Part shown: positions 8,452 through 19,164 of the stretch, piece by piece | Layout: every line of letters starts with the position of its first letter | How positions within the stretch are numbered: position 1 is the first letter of the stretch | Position numbers and translations under genes: made by a program | The notes under the pieces: generated by a model | The model's input: only the letters and a program-made list of their open reading frames with translations | The model's database searches: none | Told to the model about the DNA's origin: nothing | Assembly: GCF_000495795.1 (NCBI RefSeq) | Contig: NZ_AWGD01000008.1 | Location: 124,001 to 188,000 of the forward strand | Direction of reading: 5' to 3' | Source: Asticcacaulis sp. AC460 | Lineage (GTDB): Bacteria > Pseudomonadota > Alphaproteobacteria > Caulobacterales > Caulobacteraceae | Length of the DNA stretch: 64,000 nucleotides

Positions 8452-8501
8452 CGTAAGGTCACTGGTACGGCACGCCTAGGGAAAATCAAACGGAGGATAC
8501 C

Positions 8502-9305
8502 ATGAAGTCGCTTACGCTCGCTTTGGTGCTTGTCTTGGCATCCGCCGGTTTCGCTCAGGCGCAAACGGCGGAGGTCAAACTGACCCGACTGGATTGCGGC
8601 GATATGGGGGAACGCGATGTTGCATGGTTCTCCGATGCCCACAGCTTTGACGGCGTCAAAAAGCCGTTCGTCGCGTCGTGTTACCTCGTCCAGCACGGTA
8701 GCGACTATCTGCTGTGGGACGCCGGATTTGGGACCGGCGCCAAAAAGGACGACGGCACGCCGATCGTAACGACCACGGTACTTCAGCAACTGGCGACCGT
8801 GGGCGTTGACCCGAAAGCGGTCCGGTTTGTCGGCGTCAGCCATATCCATGGCGACCATACCGGCCAGGCCGGCGATTTTCCGGCAGCCACCTTGCTGTTG
8901 GGCAAGGGCGACTGGGACAAGATCAAGGCGGCCAACAAGAGCGATGATCCGCTGGTCCATTGGGTGTCGGGTGGTGGTGCGGCCGAGCCTGTGCCGGGCG
9001 ACAAGGATGTCTTCGGCGACGGTTCGGTGGTGATGCTCAACATGCCGGGTCATACCGATGGCCATCACAGTCTTCTGGTGAAGTTGAAGACCAAGGGCTA
9101 TGTGCTGATCACCGGCGACCTGGCGCACTTCCATGAAGCCTATGACGGCAATGAGGTACCGGGTTTCAATACCGATCGGGCCGACAGTCTGGCGTCGCTG
9201 GACCGGTTCAAGAAGATGGCCAAAAATCTGAATGCGACAGTGATCATCCAGCATGATCCGCGCGACATCGCCAAGCTGCCGGCCTTCCCGAAGGCGGCGG
9301 AGTAG
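8502..9305 (+). CDS. Periplasmic MBL-fold hydrolase, N-acyl homoserine lactonase-like
   Basis: A 267-residue protein with a signal peptide (MKSLTLALVLVLASAGFAQA) and a strong GGAGG ribosome binding site. The dinuclear zinc motif HIHGDH is at residues 114-119. It is followed by MPGHTDGHH, ITGDLAHFHE and a late IIQHDPRD histidine, the ligand order of AiiA/AhlA-type lactonases. The family contains quorum-quenching lactonases but also other ester and lactone hydrolases, so the substrate is open. The signal peptide sets it apart from most cytosolic lactonases. No LuxI/LuxR pair is present in the window. Confidence 0.8.
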   Translation: MKSLTLALVLVLASAGFAQAQTAEVKLTRLDCGDMGERDVAWFSDAHSFDGVKKPFVASCYLVQHGSDYLLWDAGFGTGAKKDDGTPIVTTTVLQQLATVGVDPKAVRFVGVSHIHGDHTGQAGDFPAATLLLGKGDWDKIKAANKSDDPLVHWVSGGGAAEPVPGDKDVFGDGSVVMLNMPGHTDGHHSLLVKLKTKGYVLITGDLAHFHEAYDGNEVPGFNTDRADSLASLDRFKKMAKNLNATVIIQHDPRDIAKLPAFPKAAE

Positions 9306-9386
9306 GGACGGGGGCTGTACAGAACGGCGTTGTGCAACGGCAGAGGCCGTGGCAGTCTCAGCGAAACCAGGATGGGAGGACGTAAG

Positions 9387-9915
9387 ATGCGTGTACGGAC
9401 AGGGGCGTTGGTGATGGCGGCCGGGATGGTTCTGGTGTCGGGGGCAGGGGCGGCGGATGCCGGCTATCTCCAGATCAAGGGCAGCAAGCAGGGCGAGTTC
9501 AAGGGCGACGTCCTGGCCAAGGGCAAGGAAAGCTGGAATTCGGTCATTGGGTTTGACTACACGGCGCCCGGCGCCCGGCGCGTCGGCGCGAAGAGTCCAG
9601 GCGCCGGTGACCTTTACCTTGCGCTGGACCAAGGCGACGCCGCTGCTGATCAATGCGGCGATCAGCGGAGAAGTGCTCAGCGAGTTCAGGTACAGCAACT
9701 GGGTGCCACAGGCGATGGGTAATGGGAATGTTGTCCAGGCCGACACGCTGGAATTTACCGGCGCGAAGATCACCTCGGTTCAGATCCACGATCGCACCGG
9801 GCCCAGCGATACGGTCGAACCGGTGGTCGATATCACCATCAGCTACCAGAAGGTGATCATCACCCATGCCGAGGGCGGCATTACGGCGACGGACGACTGG
9901 TCGGCGCCGAAATAG
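9387..9915 (+). pseudogene. Hcp-like (type VI tube/effector fold) secreted protein, frameshifted
   Basis: The gene starts at ATG 9387 after a GGAGGA site. It encodes a signal peptide and the strand AGYLQIKGSKQGEFKGD, then continues to about 9570-9605. There the coding signal moves to the next frame and runs to the stop at 9913. The second part (VTFTLRWTKATPLLINAAIS, later VDITISYQKVIIT) is the conserved second half of Hcp-like proteins. Joined, the two parts give one protein of about 175 residues. Either one base was inserted or two were lost, in a G/C-rich run, or the sequence has an error. A signal peptide is unusual for an Hcp-like protein. No other type VI genes are here. Confidence 0.7.
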
Positions 9916-10009
9916 GCCGCATGGGGCCTTTATGTCTTTCCATCTTCGACTCATTGCGCTCTTACCGCGCCCTTGACCATGGTCGGCCCACATTTGCGAG
10001 GGCACGACC

Positions 10010-12097
10010 ATGGACAAGACATTCGATACCCGTACCGGCAACGGCGGCGAGACCCACCAGCATGTACCTGAGATGGGACAGCACAGCCCTGAAGGCCATC
10101 TGACGACCAACCAGGGCATTCGCGTTTCCGATAATCAGAACAGCCTGAAGTCCGGCGCGCGTGGGCCGACGTTATTGGAAGACTTTATCCTGCGTGAAAA
10201 GATCTTCCATTTCGATCATGAGCGTATCCCGGAACGTATCGTTCATGCCCGCGGTTCGGCGGCGCATGGCTTTTTTGAGCTGACCGAAAGCCTGGAAGAT
10301 GTTACCACCGCCGATCTGTTCCAGCGGGTCGGTGAACGCGTGCCGGTGTTTACGCGGTTTTCGACCGTGGCCGGGGGCGCCGGGTCGGTGGATACGCCGC
10401 GCGATGTCCGTGGCTTCGCCGTCAAGTTCTATACCCAGGCCGGCAACTGGGACCTGGTCGGCAATAACATCCCTGTCTTCTTTATTCAGGACGCCATCAA
10501 GTTCCCCGACCTGGTCCATGCCGTCAAGATGGAGGCCGATAAGGGCTATCCGCAGGCGGCATCGGCGCATGATACCTTCTGGGACTTCGCGTCGCTGATG
10601 CCGGAGACAACCCATATGCTGATGTGGGCCATGTCCGACCGGACGATTCCGCGCAGCCTGCGCACCATCGAAGGGTTCGGCGTCCATACCTTCCGTTTTG
10701 TCAATGCGGACGGCAAGTCGACCTTCGTCAAGTTCCACTGGAAGCCCAAGCTGGGCCTGCAGTCGCTGGTTTGGGACGAGTCGTTGAAGATCCAGGCGGC
10801 CGATAACGATTATCACCGCCGCGACCTGTTCGAAGCGATCGATACCGGCAACTTCCCGGAATGGGAGCTGGGGGTTCAGTTGTTCGATCAGGCGTTTGCG
10901 GATGGTTTGCCTTATGATGTGCTGGACGCGACCAAGCTGATCCCAGAAGAGGTGGTGCCGATAAGGATCGTGGGGCGCATGGTGCTGGACCGCAATCCCG
11001 ATAACTTCTTCGCCGAGACGGAGCAGGTGGCCTATTGCCCGGCCAACATCGTGCCGGGGATCGACTTCAGCAACGACCCGCTGTTGCAGGGGCGGCTGTT
11101 CTCCTATCTCGACACGCAGTTGAAGCGGCTGGGGAGCACCAACTTCCATCAGTTGCCGATCAATGCGCCGAAGTGTCCGGTGATGAACTTCCAGCGCGAC
11201 GGCCATATGCAGATGATGGTGCCGAAAGGGCGGGCGAACTACGAGCCGAATTCGCTGGGCGAGAACGGCGAGGCCGGCGGGCCGCGCGAATGTCCGGTGA
11301 CCGGATTCAACAGCGTTGCGGCGGCGGATGGCGCCGAGGAGCAGGGCGACAAGCTGCGGGTGCGGCCGGAGCTGTTTGCCGATCATTACTCGCAGGCGCG
11401 GCTGTTCTGGCTGTCGCAGACGGAGTCGGAACAGGCGCATATCGCGTCGTCGTTCGTGTTCGAGCTTTCGAAGGTCGGGATTGCGACCGTGCAGGCGCGG
11501 ATGGTGGCCAACCTGCGCAATGTCGATGACGGTCTGGCGCAGCGGGTGGCGGATGGGTTGAACATTCCGCTGCCGGGCAAGAACCCCGCCGCGCGTGAGG
11601 TGGTAGACCTGCCGCCTTCGGATGCTTTGTCGATCCAGAAGAACGCCAAGCCTATGTTGGAAGGGCGGCAGTTTGGGGTGCTGATTGCCGACGGTTCCGA
11701 TGCGGCGGCTGTGGCGAAGGTGAAGAAGGCGATTGTCGATGCCGGCGGCAAGGCGGTCATTGTCGCGCCCAAAGTCGGCGGCGCCACGCTGTCAGACGGC
11801 AAGGTGATGAAGGCGGATGGCCAGTTGGCTGGATCGCCGTCACAGCTGTATGACGGCGTGGCGGTGGTGCTGTCGGAGGATGGGACGAAGGCGTTGTTGA
11901 AGGAGAGCGCTGCGGTGGAATGGGTCAGCAATGCCTTTGTCCATCTCAAGGCGATCGGCCATACCACGGAAAGCCATCCACTGTTGGCTAAGGCCGGCGT
12001 CGAGCATGATGCGGGCGTGGTGTTGCTGGACGATTTCGTTGCGGCGGCAGGGACGCGGTATTTCGACCGGGAACCGAATGTGAGGATGCTGGCTTAA
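10010..12097 (+). CDS. katE: Large-subunit (clade 2) catalase HPII type
   Basis: A 695-residue monofunctional haem catalase with the C-terminal flavodoxin/GATase1-like extension of the HPII type. The core shows [16 protein letters not shown] with the distal histidine, [13 protein letters not shown], the [12 protein letters not shown] segment and [12 protein letters not shown] with the proximal haem tyrosine. Residues from about 545 ([16 protein letters not shown] onwards) form the extra domain. It detoxifies hydrogen peroxide in the cytoplasm. The length is shorter than E. coli KatE (753 residues) at the N-terminus. It is monocistronic and convergent with thiC, with a family B repeat between the two stops. 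Confidence 0.95.
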   Translation: MDKTFDTRTGNGGETHQHVPEMGQHSPEGHLTTNQGIRVSDNQNSLKSGARGPTLLEDFILREKIFHFDHERIPERIVHARGSAAHGFFELTESLEDVTTADLFQRVGERVPVFTRFSTVAGGAGSVDTPRDVRGFAVKFYTQAGNWDLVGNNIPVFFIQDAIKFPDLVHAVKMEADKGYPQAASAHDTFWDFASLMPETTHMLMWAMSDRTIPRSLRTIEGFGVHTFRFVNADGKSTFVKFHWKPKLGLQSLVWDESLKIQAADNDYHRRDLFEAIDTGNFPEWELGVQLFDQAFADGLPYDVLDATKLIPEEVVPIRIVGRMVLDRNPDNFFAETEQVAYCPANIVPGIDFSNDPLLQGRLFSYLDTQLKRLGSTNFHQLPINAPKCPVMNFQRDGHMQMMVPKGRANYEPNSLGENGEAGGPRECPVTGFNSVAAADGAEEQGDKLRVRPELFADHYSQARLFWLSQTESEQAHIASSFVFELSKVGIATVQARMVANLRNVDDGLAQRVADGLNIPLPGKNPAAREVVDLPPSDALSIQKNAKPMLEGRQFGVLIADGSDAAAVAKVKKAIVDAGGKAVIVAPKVGGATLSDGKVMKADGQLAGSPSQLYDGVAVVLSEDGTKALLKESAAVEWVSNAFVHLKAIGHTTESHPLLAKAGVEHDAGVVLLDDFVAAAGTRYFDREPNVRMLA

Positions 12098-12159
12098 GTA
12101 AGATACCCCTCCACCCCTTCGGGGTCCCCCTCCCCACTTCGTAGGGAGGAGGGCGTTTG
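12098..12159. repeat. Extragenic repeat family B, copy 2
   Basis: This 62 bp copy directly follows the katE stop and is identical base for base to 28934-28995. Its stems are ACCCC-TTC-GGGGT (a UUCG-type cap) and CTCCC facing GGGAG. It lies between convergent genes and could serve as a bidirectional terminator. Confidence 0.8.
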
Positions 12160-12174
12160 GACATTCTACAGCGT

Positions 12175-14040
<1,866 letters not shown>

Positions 14041-14080
14041 TCATGCGCGTAGATTGCGGGCGCTCTGTAAGACAGCGTAT

Positions 14081-14176
14081 CCAACTCCCTTCGCCGGCAT
14101 GACCCGGATCAGGTTCGGCGGGTTCAAGGCACTGTCGCCTCGTCTCAGCCCGCCTCAAACGCGCGGACACCCCGGT
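14081..14176 (-). promoter_or_regulatory. TPP (THI-box) riboswitch upstream of thiC
   Basis: Read on the minus strand, the leader contains the canonical conserved blocks in order: GGGGTG near 14173, GGCTGAGA near 14148, GAACCTGATC followed by GGGTCATGCC near 14100, and the closing AGGGA. This is a clear thiamine pyrophosphate riboswitch aptamer. The thiC start lies about 65 nt downstream. I see no strong T-run terminator in between, so control is probably at translation initiation. Confidence 0.95.
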
Positions 14177-14225
14177 GAACTACCCTGGACTCATAAAGAT
14201 ATGGGCGAAGGGGTCAATATGAATC

Positions 14226-15059
14226 TCAGGGGGCGGGGCTAAAGGCGTGGGCGCCGATCAGCACACGCTGGTCAGCCTGAACGTTCACTGTGCCGACAAG
14301 CGTACGCCCCAACTTCGGCGTACTGAAGAAGCACGATAGCCGACCGTCCTGGATCTCGATAAGAAGGCCGAGATCCGTCAACGATTTTGCGTCCAGCGGA
14401 TAGGTCGCCTGCATAAGGCCTTCGTCCGGTTCGTCGCCCGACTCGCGGCGAGCGAGGACTGCGGCCGGTTTGCCGTTCAGCTGGGCAGCGCCGCAGAATA
14501 CATAGTGCTGGTTATCCTGCCAGGCGAGAATGCCAGCCCGGTCGCCGTCCTGTTGTGGCGAGTAGATGACGCGGGTGGTGTAGTTTGCGCGCGGCCAGGC
14601 CTGTTTTATGCCGGTGAAGCTCGGGTTTGCGCCTTCGACGCCGGGGCTCTGCGCGGTGGCTTTGAGGCGGACGATGCGGCGTTTTCCTATGCTGCCGTCG
14701 GGGTACGTCAGATCCAGGTCCTGAACCGTGAGGAAGGTCTCAGGCGCGCCGATGGATTGCCAGGTGGCGGCATAATCGTCTTCGGCGCCGTACACGCTGA
14801 CGAGTCGAGCCTTATTTACACCGGCAGCGGAGTCTTGGGCCGAAAACCGGGCACCATGTTCTTCGTAGGTGATGTTGTAGAAGACGGCTTCGCCGGGCAC
14901 CGGTGATACCGCGTCCGTGATCTTGGGGCTGTCATCCCCCTGGAGGGAGGGCGGGAAGGCGACAAGCGGTGCAAGGACAGGGGCGACGACCGCAGCCGTA
15001 CATCCGGACAGGGTTGCCGCGCTGAGCGTGAGCAGAAGCAGTCTTTTGAATGTCATCAT
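14226..15059 (-). CDS. Putative lipoprotein
   Basis: A 277-residue protein with a lipobox (LSGC, cysteine near residue 20) after a short hydrophobic leader, so it is probably anchored in the outer or inner membrane. A GGGGGA site precedes the ATG pair. The rest is beta-rich. The C-terminal half (HYVFCGAAQLNGKPAAVLAR, then GLLIEIQDGRLSCFF) loosely recalls the concanavalin-like domain at the end of GH43 enzymes, but no catalytic motif is visible. I do not assign a function. It is divergent from the next gene. Confidence 0.65.
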   Translation of the reverse strand: MMTFKRLLLLTLSAATLSGCTAAVVAPVLAPLVAFPPSLQGDDSPKITDAVSPVPGEAVFYNITYEEHGARFSAQDSAAGVNKARLVSVYGAEDDYAATWQSIGAPETFLTVQDLDLTYPDGSIGKRRIVRLKATAQSPGVEGANPSFTGIKQAWPRANYTTRVIYSPQQDGDRAGILAWQDNQHYVFCGAAQLNGKPAAVLARRESGDEPDEGLMQATYPLDAKSLTDLGLLIEIQDGRLSCFFSTPKLGRTLVGTVNVQADQRVLIGAHAFSPAP

Positions 15060-15246
15060 AATCCCCCCAGTTAATTGGGGCTGTATAGCAGATTATGGGG
15101 GAGAAGTCCCGCCTTCGCTGCGATCTGACCATCGGATTGGCCGACGGGCCTTCCGGCACGTTTCCGGTCTTGACGCTTCCTTAAGCTTGCGAGCTCAAAC
15201 TTATCCACAGTCTTTCCCAGGGCGTTTGGCGCCACCGAGGTAAACC

Positions 15247-15738
15247 ATGCCTGCCCGACACACTTCGCGGCCGGTCGACGAAATGGACCTGCATCTCAAG
15301 GTCGGTGCCTACGACGAATACCACCACGCTCATGGCTATGCCCGCCCGCGCGAAAAACACCATTGGTACTGGTTCGCCGGCATCGCCGTTGCGATTTGCC
15401 TCACCGCCGTCGTCGCTGGGATCTACACCCTCTACGATCGCGCCATGGCGCCGATGTGCAGCCGAAGTGACAGCAAGACCAAGGCGTCGCCCGACGGCGC
15501 TTATGTTCTGGAATCCGTCCTCGTCACCTGTGCCGGCGCCGTGCCCAACCGCCGCGTCCTGGTCTACGCACCAGGCAGCCCCGGCAATGTCCCGGCCTTG
15601 GCCAGTTTCGACGAGGCGGCTTTTGTTCGTATCCGCTGGGACGGCGACAACTCGGTCGTCCTCACAAAGTCCGGTGGCCGGGTGTGGAGCTTCCGTCCCC
15701 ATTATCGCGACATCCGCGTGCATTATGTGACCGAGTAG
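15247..15738 (+). CDS. Hypothetical single-pass membrane protein
   Basis: A 163-residue protein. A polar, His-rich cytoplasmic N-terminus precedes one membrane helix (WYWFAGIAVAICLTAVVAGI, residues about 40-60). The domain after the helix begins with SPDGAYVLESVLVTC and contains two cysteines that may pair in the periplasm. I do not recognise a named family. The following gene starts 60 bp later on the same strand. Confidence 0.6.
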   Translation: MPARHTSRPVDEMDLHLKVGAYDEYHHAHGYARPREKHHWYWFAGIAVAICLTAVVAGIYTLYDRAMAPMCSRSDSKTKASPDGAYVLESVLVTCAGAVPNRRVLVYAPGSPGNVPALASFDEAAFVRIRWDGDNSVVLTKSGGRVWSFRPHYRDIRVHYVTE

Positions 15739-15798
15739 GGCCTTTATTTTGCCGTGCCGCACGCTACATCTTCCCTGAACCATCCAAGGAGGATTCGC

Positions 15799-16638
15799 AT
15801 GTTCGGCTCATCTGTTCCCACGACGCATCATCACCGCAGTTCCGGTGTCGCCGACGATATCGACTTCGAGATCAAGGGCCAGGAACTGCAGTTCGTCGAA
15901 ATCGAGCTTGATCCGGGCGAAAGCGCCATCGCCGAAGCCGGCGCCATGGTGTGGAAGGATGCCTCCATCGGTATGACCACCGTCTTTGGCGACGGTTCCG
16001 GCCAGCAGGGGGGCGGGTTTATGGGCGCGCTATTGGGCGCCGGCAAGCGGTTGATCACCGGCGAATCCTTGTTCACCACCGTGTTCACCCATAACGGCCA
16101 CGGCAAGGCGCGCGTCGCCTTTTCCGCGCCTGTGCCCGGCGCCATCGTGCCGCTCAAACTGTCGGATCTCGGCGGGCGGTTGATCTGCCAGAAGGATGCT
16201 TTCCTGGCCGCGGCGAAGGGCGTGTCGCTGGGGATCGCTTTCCAGAAGCGCATCATGACCGGGCTGTTCGGCGGCGAAGGCTTCATCATGCAGAAGCTGG
16301 AAGGTGACGGCTGGGTGTTCGTCCAGTTCGGCGGCATGGTGGTCGAGCGTGAACTGAAGCATGGCGAAGTGCTGCACGTCGATACCGGCTGCGTTGCCGC
16401 CTTCACCGATACGGTCGATTTCGACCTGGTCCAGGCCGGCGGCATCAAGTCGATGCTGTTCGCCGGTGAAGGGGTGTTCTTTGCCCAACTCACCGGGCCG
16501 GGCAAGGTGTGGATCCAGTCGCTGCCGTTCTCACGCTTGGCCGGACGGATCGCGGCGGTGGCCGGCGGCACCGGACCCAATCGCGGCGAAGGCTCGGTCC
16601 TGGGCGGGCTGGGCGACCTAATCGGCGGAAACCGGTAA
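15799..16638 (+). CDS. TIGR00266/AIM24 family protein
   Basis: A 279-residue protein of the AIM24 family (TIGR00266), a beta-rich TRAP-like fold of unknown biochemical role. Family features include FEIKGQELQFVEIELDPGESAIAEAGAMV near the N-terminus, the Gly-rich GDGSGQQGGGFMGALLGAGKR loop and QSLPFSRLAGRI at the end. The ATG at 15799 is chosen because AAGGAGG precedes it; the 15 codons upstream in frame are non-coding. In some bacteria these proteins have been linked to stress responses, but nothing here shows that. Confidence 0.85.
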   Translation: MFGSSVPTTHHHRSSGVADDIDFEIKGQELQFVEIELDPGESAIAEAGAMVWKDASIGMTTVFGDGSGQQGGGFMGALLGAGKRLITGESLFTTVFTHNGHGKARVAFSAPVPGAIVPLKLSDLGGRLICQKDAFLAAAKGVSLGIAFQKRIMTGLFGGEGFIMQKLEGDGWVFVQFGGMVVERELKHGEVLHVDTGCVAAFTDTVDFDLVQAGGIKSMLFAGEGVFFAQLTGPGKVWIQSLPFSRLAGRIAAVAGGTGPNRGEGSVLGGLGDLIGGNR

Positions 16639-16655
16639 AGTTGCGTCCGGCCAGA

Positions 16656-16687
16656 CTCACGGTACAACACAGGGTTTGTACCGTGAG
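16656..16687 (+). promoter_or_regulatory. Perfect 12-bp hairpin covering the permease ribosome binding site
   Basis: The arms CTCACGGTACAA (16656-16667) and TTGTACCGTGAG (16676-16687) pair perfectly around an 8-nt loop. The right arm contains the GTGAGG that would be the Shine-Dalgarno site for the ATG at 16693. It could act as an RNA switch on translation or as a DNA operator for a dimeric repressor. No T-run follows, so it is not a terminator. Confidence 0.65.
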
Positions 16688-16692
16688 GCACC

Positions 16693-18009
16693 ATGGCCGA
16701 TCCTTCCGAACGCGACGCCTATGATCCGCTGACACCCGTGCCTGAGGCGCAGCGTGCCTTCACGTCGCGCGACGCCTTTTCGCTGTGGTTCAGCTTAGGC
16801 ATCGGGCTTCTGGTGCTGGAAGCTGGCAGTTTCCTGGTGCCCGGCCTCTCCATGGGCGTGGCCCTGGTGGCGATTGTCGTCGGCAGCCTGGTCGGGGCGG
16901 GGCTGTTGGGATTGGCCGCTGTGGTCGGCAGCGATACGGGCTTGTCGGCCATGGGGTCATTGCGGCCGACCCTGGGTGTGCGCGGCGCCGGTGTCGCCGC
17001 CATCATCAATATTGTGCAACTGGTCGGGTGGGGCGCGTTCGAAATCATCGCCATGCGCGATGCCGCCGATGCCCTGGCGCAGCGCAATTTCGGTATGCAT
17101 TGGCCAGTGGTGTGGACCATCCTGTTCGGCGTGGCCGCGACGGGGCTGGCCCTGGCCGGTCCGTTGAGCGTGGTGCGCCGCTTCCTGCGCCATTGGGGTT
17201 TGTGGCTGTTGTTGGCCGGGGCGGCGTGGATGAGCTGGACGCTGCTGTCGCGCACCGACTGGGGTCAGCTGTTCGCGCGGCCGGGTGACGGTACGCTGTC
17301 TCTGGCGTCGGGTATTGACCTGGTCGTCGCCATGCCCTTGAGCTGGCTGCCGCTGATCGCCGACTATTCGCGCTTCGGCAAGTCGCCGGTAGGGATGTTG
17401 AAGGGGAGTGCGGGCGGCTATCTGCTGGCCAATATTTGGTTCTACAGCCTGGGCGCCGCCTTTGCCCTGACGGCGCATGGCAATCCCGATGGTCTGCTGC
17501 TGGCGGCCCTGGCCACGACCGGCGGCGGGCTGGCCTTACTGCTGATTCTGATCGATGAGACGGACAATGTGTTTGCCGATATCTTCTCAGCGGCGACCTC
17601 GACGGGAACTTTGTTTCCGGTCCGGATGGCGTATCTGGTCGTCGGCTTCGGCGTTTTGAGCACCCTGATCGCCCTGTTTGTGCCGATGGGTATGTTCTCC
17701 AATTTTCTGTTTGGGATCAGTGCGGTGTTTACCCCGCTGTTCGGTGTTATGCTGATCGACCATTTTGTCGTGCGGCAGCGTAAGGTCGTCCCCGCCGATA
17801 TCCGCAATCCGTTCGGCGTCTACCGCTTTACCTACGGTGTGCACCTGTCGGCCTTTGCCGCCTGGGGAGCTGGCATTGCTACCTATCAGTATTTTCATAC
17901 CTGGCTGCCCTCGGCCGGGGCGACATTACCGGCCTTCTTCGTGGCGGGTTTAGCCTATTGGGCACTGTCGCACAGCTTCAGTAGCCTGAACGCGCCACCG
18001 GAGGCGTGA
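16693..18009 (+). CDS. NCS1 family permease, probable hydroxymethylpyrimidine transporter (CytX-like)
   Basis: A 438-residue inner-membrane protein with about 12 hydrophobic segments. The N-terminal SLWFSLGIGLLVLEAGSFLVPG, the INIVQLVGWGAFEIIAMRDAA segment and LSWLPLIADYSRF match the NCS1 nucleobase/cation symporter family. They look closest to the CytX-type proteins tied to thiamine precursor uptake. thiC lies 2.7 kb away, which supports a pyrimidine-moiety substrate, but there is no TPP riboswitch here and cytosine or another base is possible. Its 3' end overlaps the convergent VOC gene by 32 bp. Confidence 0.75.
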   Translation: MADPSERDAYDPLTPVPEAQRAFTSRDAFSLWFSLGIGLLVLEAGSFLVPGLSMGVALVAIVVGSLVGAGLLGLAAVVGSDTGLSAMGSLRPTLGVRGAGVAAIINIVQLVGWGAFEIIAMRDAADALAQRNFGMHWPVVWTILFGVAATGLALAGPLSVVRRFLRHWGLWLLLAGAAWMSWTLLSRTDWGQLFARPGDGTLSLASGIDLVVAMPLSWLPLIADYSRFGKSPVGMLKGSAGGYLLANIWFYSLGAAFALTAHGNPDGLLLAALATTGGGLALLLILIDETDNVFADIFSAATSTGTLFPVRMAYLVVGFGVLSTLIALFVPMGMFSNFLFGISAVFTPLFGVMLIDHFVVRQRKVVPADIRNPFGVYRFTYGVHLSAFAAWGAGIATYQYFHTWLPSAGATLPAFFVAGLAYWALSHSFSSLNAPPEA

Positions 18010-18406
18010 CCGCCGGGCCTTTCAGTTCCAGGTGATTGCCGTCGGGATCGGTCAGGTAGATGGACGGGCCTTCGCCATCGGCGCCGTAGCGGCTGGCGAC
18101 TTCGGCTTCGATGTTATGGGCGGCGAGGTGGGCGATGATGGCGGCTTCGTCCCACGGCGAGACGCGGAAACAGACATGGTCGACATTGTGGCCGTCAGGT
18201 CCGGGGGCGGGACCGCCCATGCGGCCGATGATGCCGTCGACCGGGACCAGGTCAATCAGGGATGTGCCGATGCGCAGTTGGTAGAGGTCGACATGGGTTT
18301 GGTGCTGTTCGAACTGTGCCCCCAGGACGTCCATGTAAAACCGCGCCGCGCGATCGAGATCGCGGACGCGGAAGACGACATGGTCGATGTTTTGGATCGA
18401 GATCAT
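17978..18406 (-). CDS. VOC family (glyoxalase/dioxygenase-like) protein
   Basis: A 142-residue vicinal oxygen chelate fold protein made of two beta-alpha-beta-beta-beta units. The first is IDHVVFRVRDLDRAARFYMDVLG and the second is VDHVCFRVSPWD to YLTDPDGNHLEL. The metal ligands H9, H76-type and the final E in HLEL are present. The family includes glyoxalase I, fosfomycin-resistance and bleomycin-binding proteins; nothing decides between them. The last 32 bp run antisense into the end of the permease gene. Confidence 0.85.
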   Translation of the reverse strand: MISIQNIDHVVFRVRDLDRAARFYMDVLGAQFEQHQTHVDLYQLRIGTSLIDLVPVDGIIGRMGGPAPGPDGHNVDHVCFRVSPWDEAAIIAHLAAHNIEAEVASRYGADGEGPSIYLTDPDGNHLELKGPAVTPPVARSGY

Positions 18407-18421
18407 GGTGCTTTATAGCAA

Positions 18422-18523
18422 CTGCGGTTGATTTTGCCTCAAGAAAGAGCCCCGCCCGGCGCTTCGCGCCACCCTCCCCGTAAACGGGGTGGGCAAAGAA
18501 AGGTCAAGCCCAATTGCCGTTGG
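18422..18523. repeat. Extragenic repeat family A, copy 2
   Basis: This copy matches 1117-1226. The core from CCCCGCCCGGCGC through GGGGTGGGCAAAGAAAG is unchanged, and it has the same two hairpins and imperfect inverted ends. It lies between the VOC gene and the hemerythrin gene, both on the minus strand, and ends just before the hemerythrin stop. Confidence 0.75.
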
Positions 18524-18525
18524 TA

Positions 18526-18993
18526 TTATAGCGCGGGAATCTCGAACTCCATATCCTCAAGGAACTGCTGCTTCAGCCGGTCCATGTCGGCGGCCAGTTG
18601 TCGGGCCTGGGCCGGGGTGAGCAGGACGCGGGCCTTGGGGAAGACGTCGTTTTCCTCTTCGTGGACGTGATGGGTAACGGCCTGCTTCAGCTCGCCGAAC
18701 TTCTCGATCCAGAACTCGCTGGAGATCGGGGTGTTGTCGAGCACGGTCAGGCAGTCGGCGATGTCCTGATGTTCGTCGACCGAATGCGCCATCTGCAGGC
18801 GCACGGACTCGGAAGCGGCGGCTTCGACGGCGACGTAAAAGGTCTGTTCTTCCGCCTTGCTGTGGGCGATCAGTTCTGACCGGATCTTGTGGAAGATGTT
18901 CTGGCGGATGGCGGGGAGACGGATGCTCATCACGTCGTCCATCATACCGGCGACCTTGCGGTGGTCGCGTTTGATATAGGCGAAAATGTCCAT
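18526..18993 (-). CDS. Hemerythrin HHE-domain protein
   Basis: A 155-residue cytosolic protein with the hemerythrin cation-binding four-helix fold. Metal ligands are visible as IKRDHRKVAGMMDD (H11), IAHSKAEEQTFY, HSVDEHQDI and HHVHEEENDVFP. Such proteins bind oxygen, nitric oxide or iron and often help in stress response. The frame is open upstream, but the conserved MDIFAYIKRDH start and the non-coding look of the upstream part fix the ATG at 18993. It is divergent from the GH13 gene with 171 bp between. Confidence 0.9.
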   Translation of the reverse strand: MDIFAYIKRDHRKVAGMMDDVMSIRLPAIRQNIFHKIRSELIAHSKAEEQTFYVAVEAAASESVRLQMAHSVDEHQDIADCLTVLDNTPISSEFWIEKFGELKQAVTHHVHEEENDVFPKARVLLTPAQARQLAADMDRLKQQFLEDMEFEIPAL

Positions 18994-19164
18994 TGCGGCG
19001 CTCCAGGTCGGCAACCCCCGAAGCGCTTCAGTCTGCCACAATCGGTTGTAACGAAGACATGCCGGACCATGGGCTGTCAGATAAGGCGCGCATACGTATT
19101 CAAGTAGGCAAGCCGTCCGGCGCGTGGCACACCTGCCGCATAAAACAGGGCAGGGAGCTCGACT

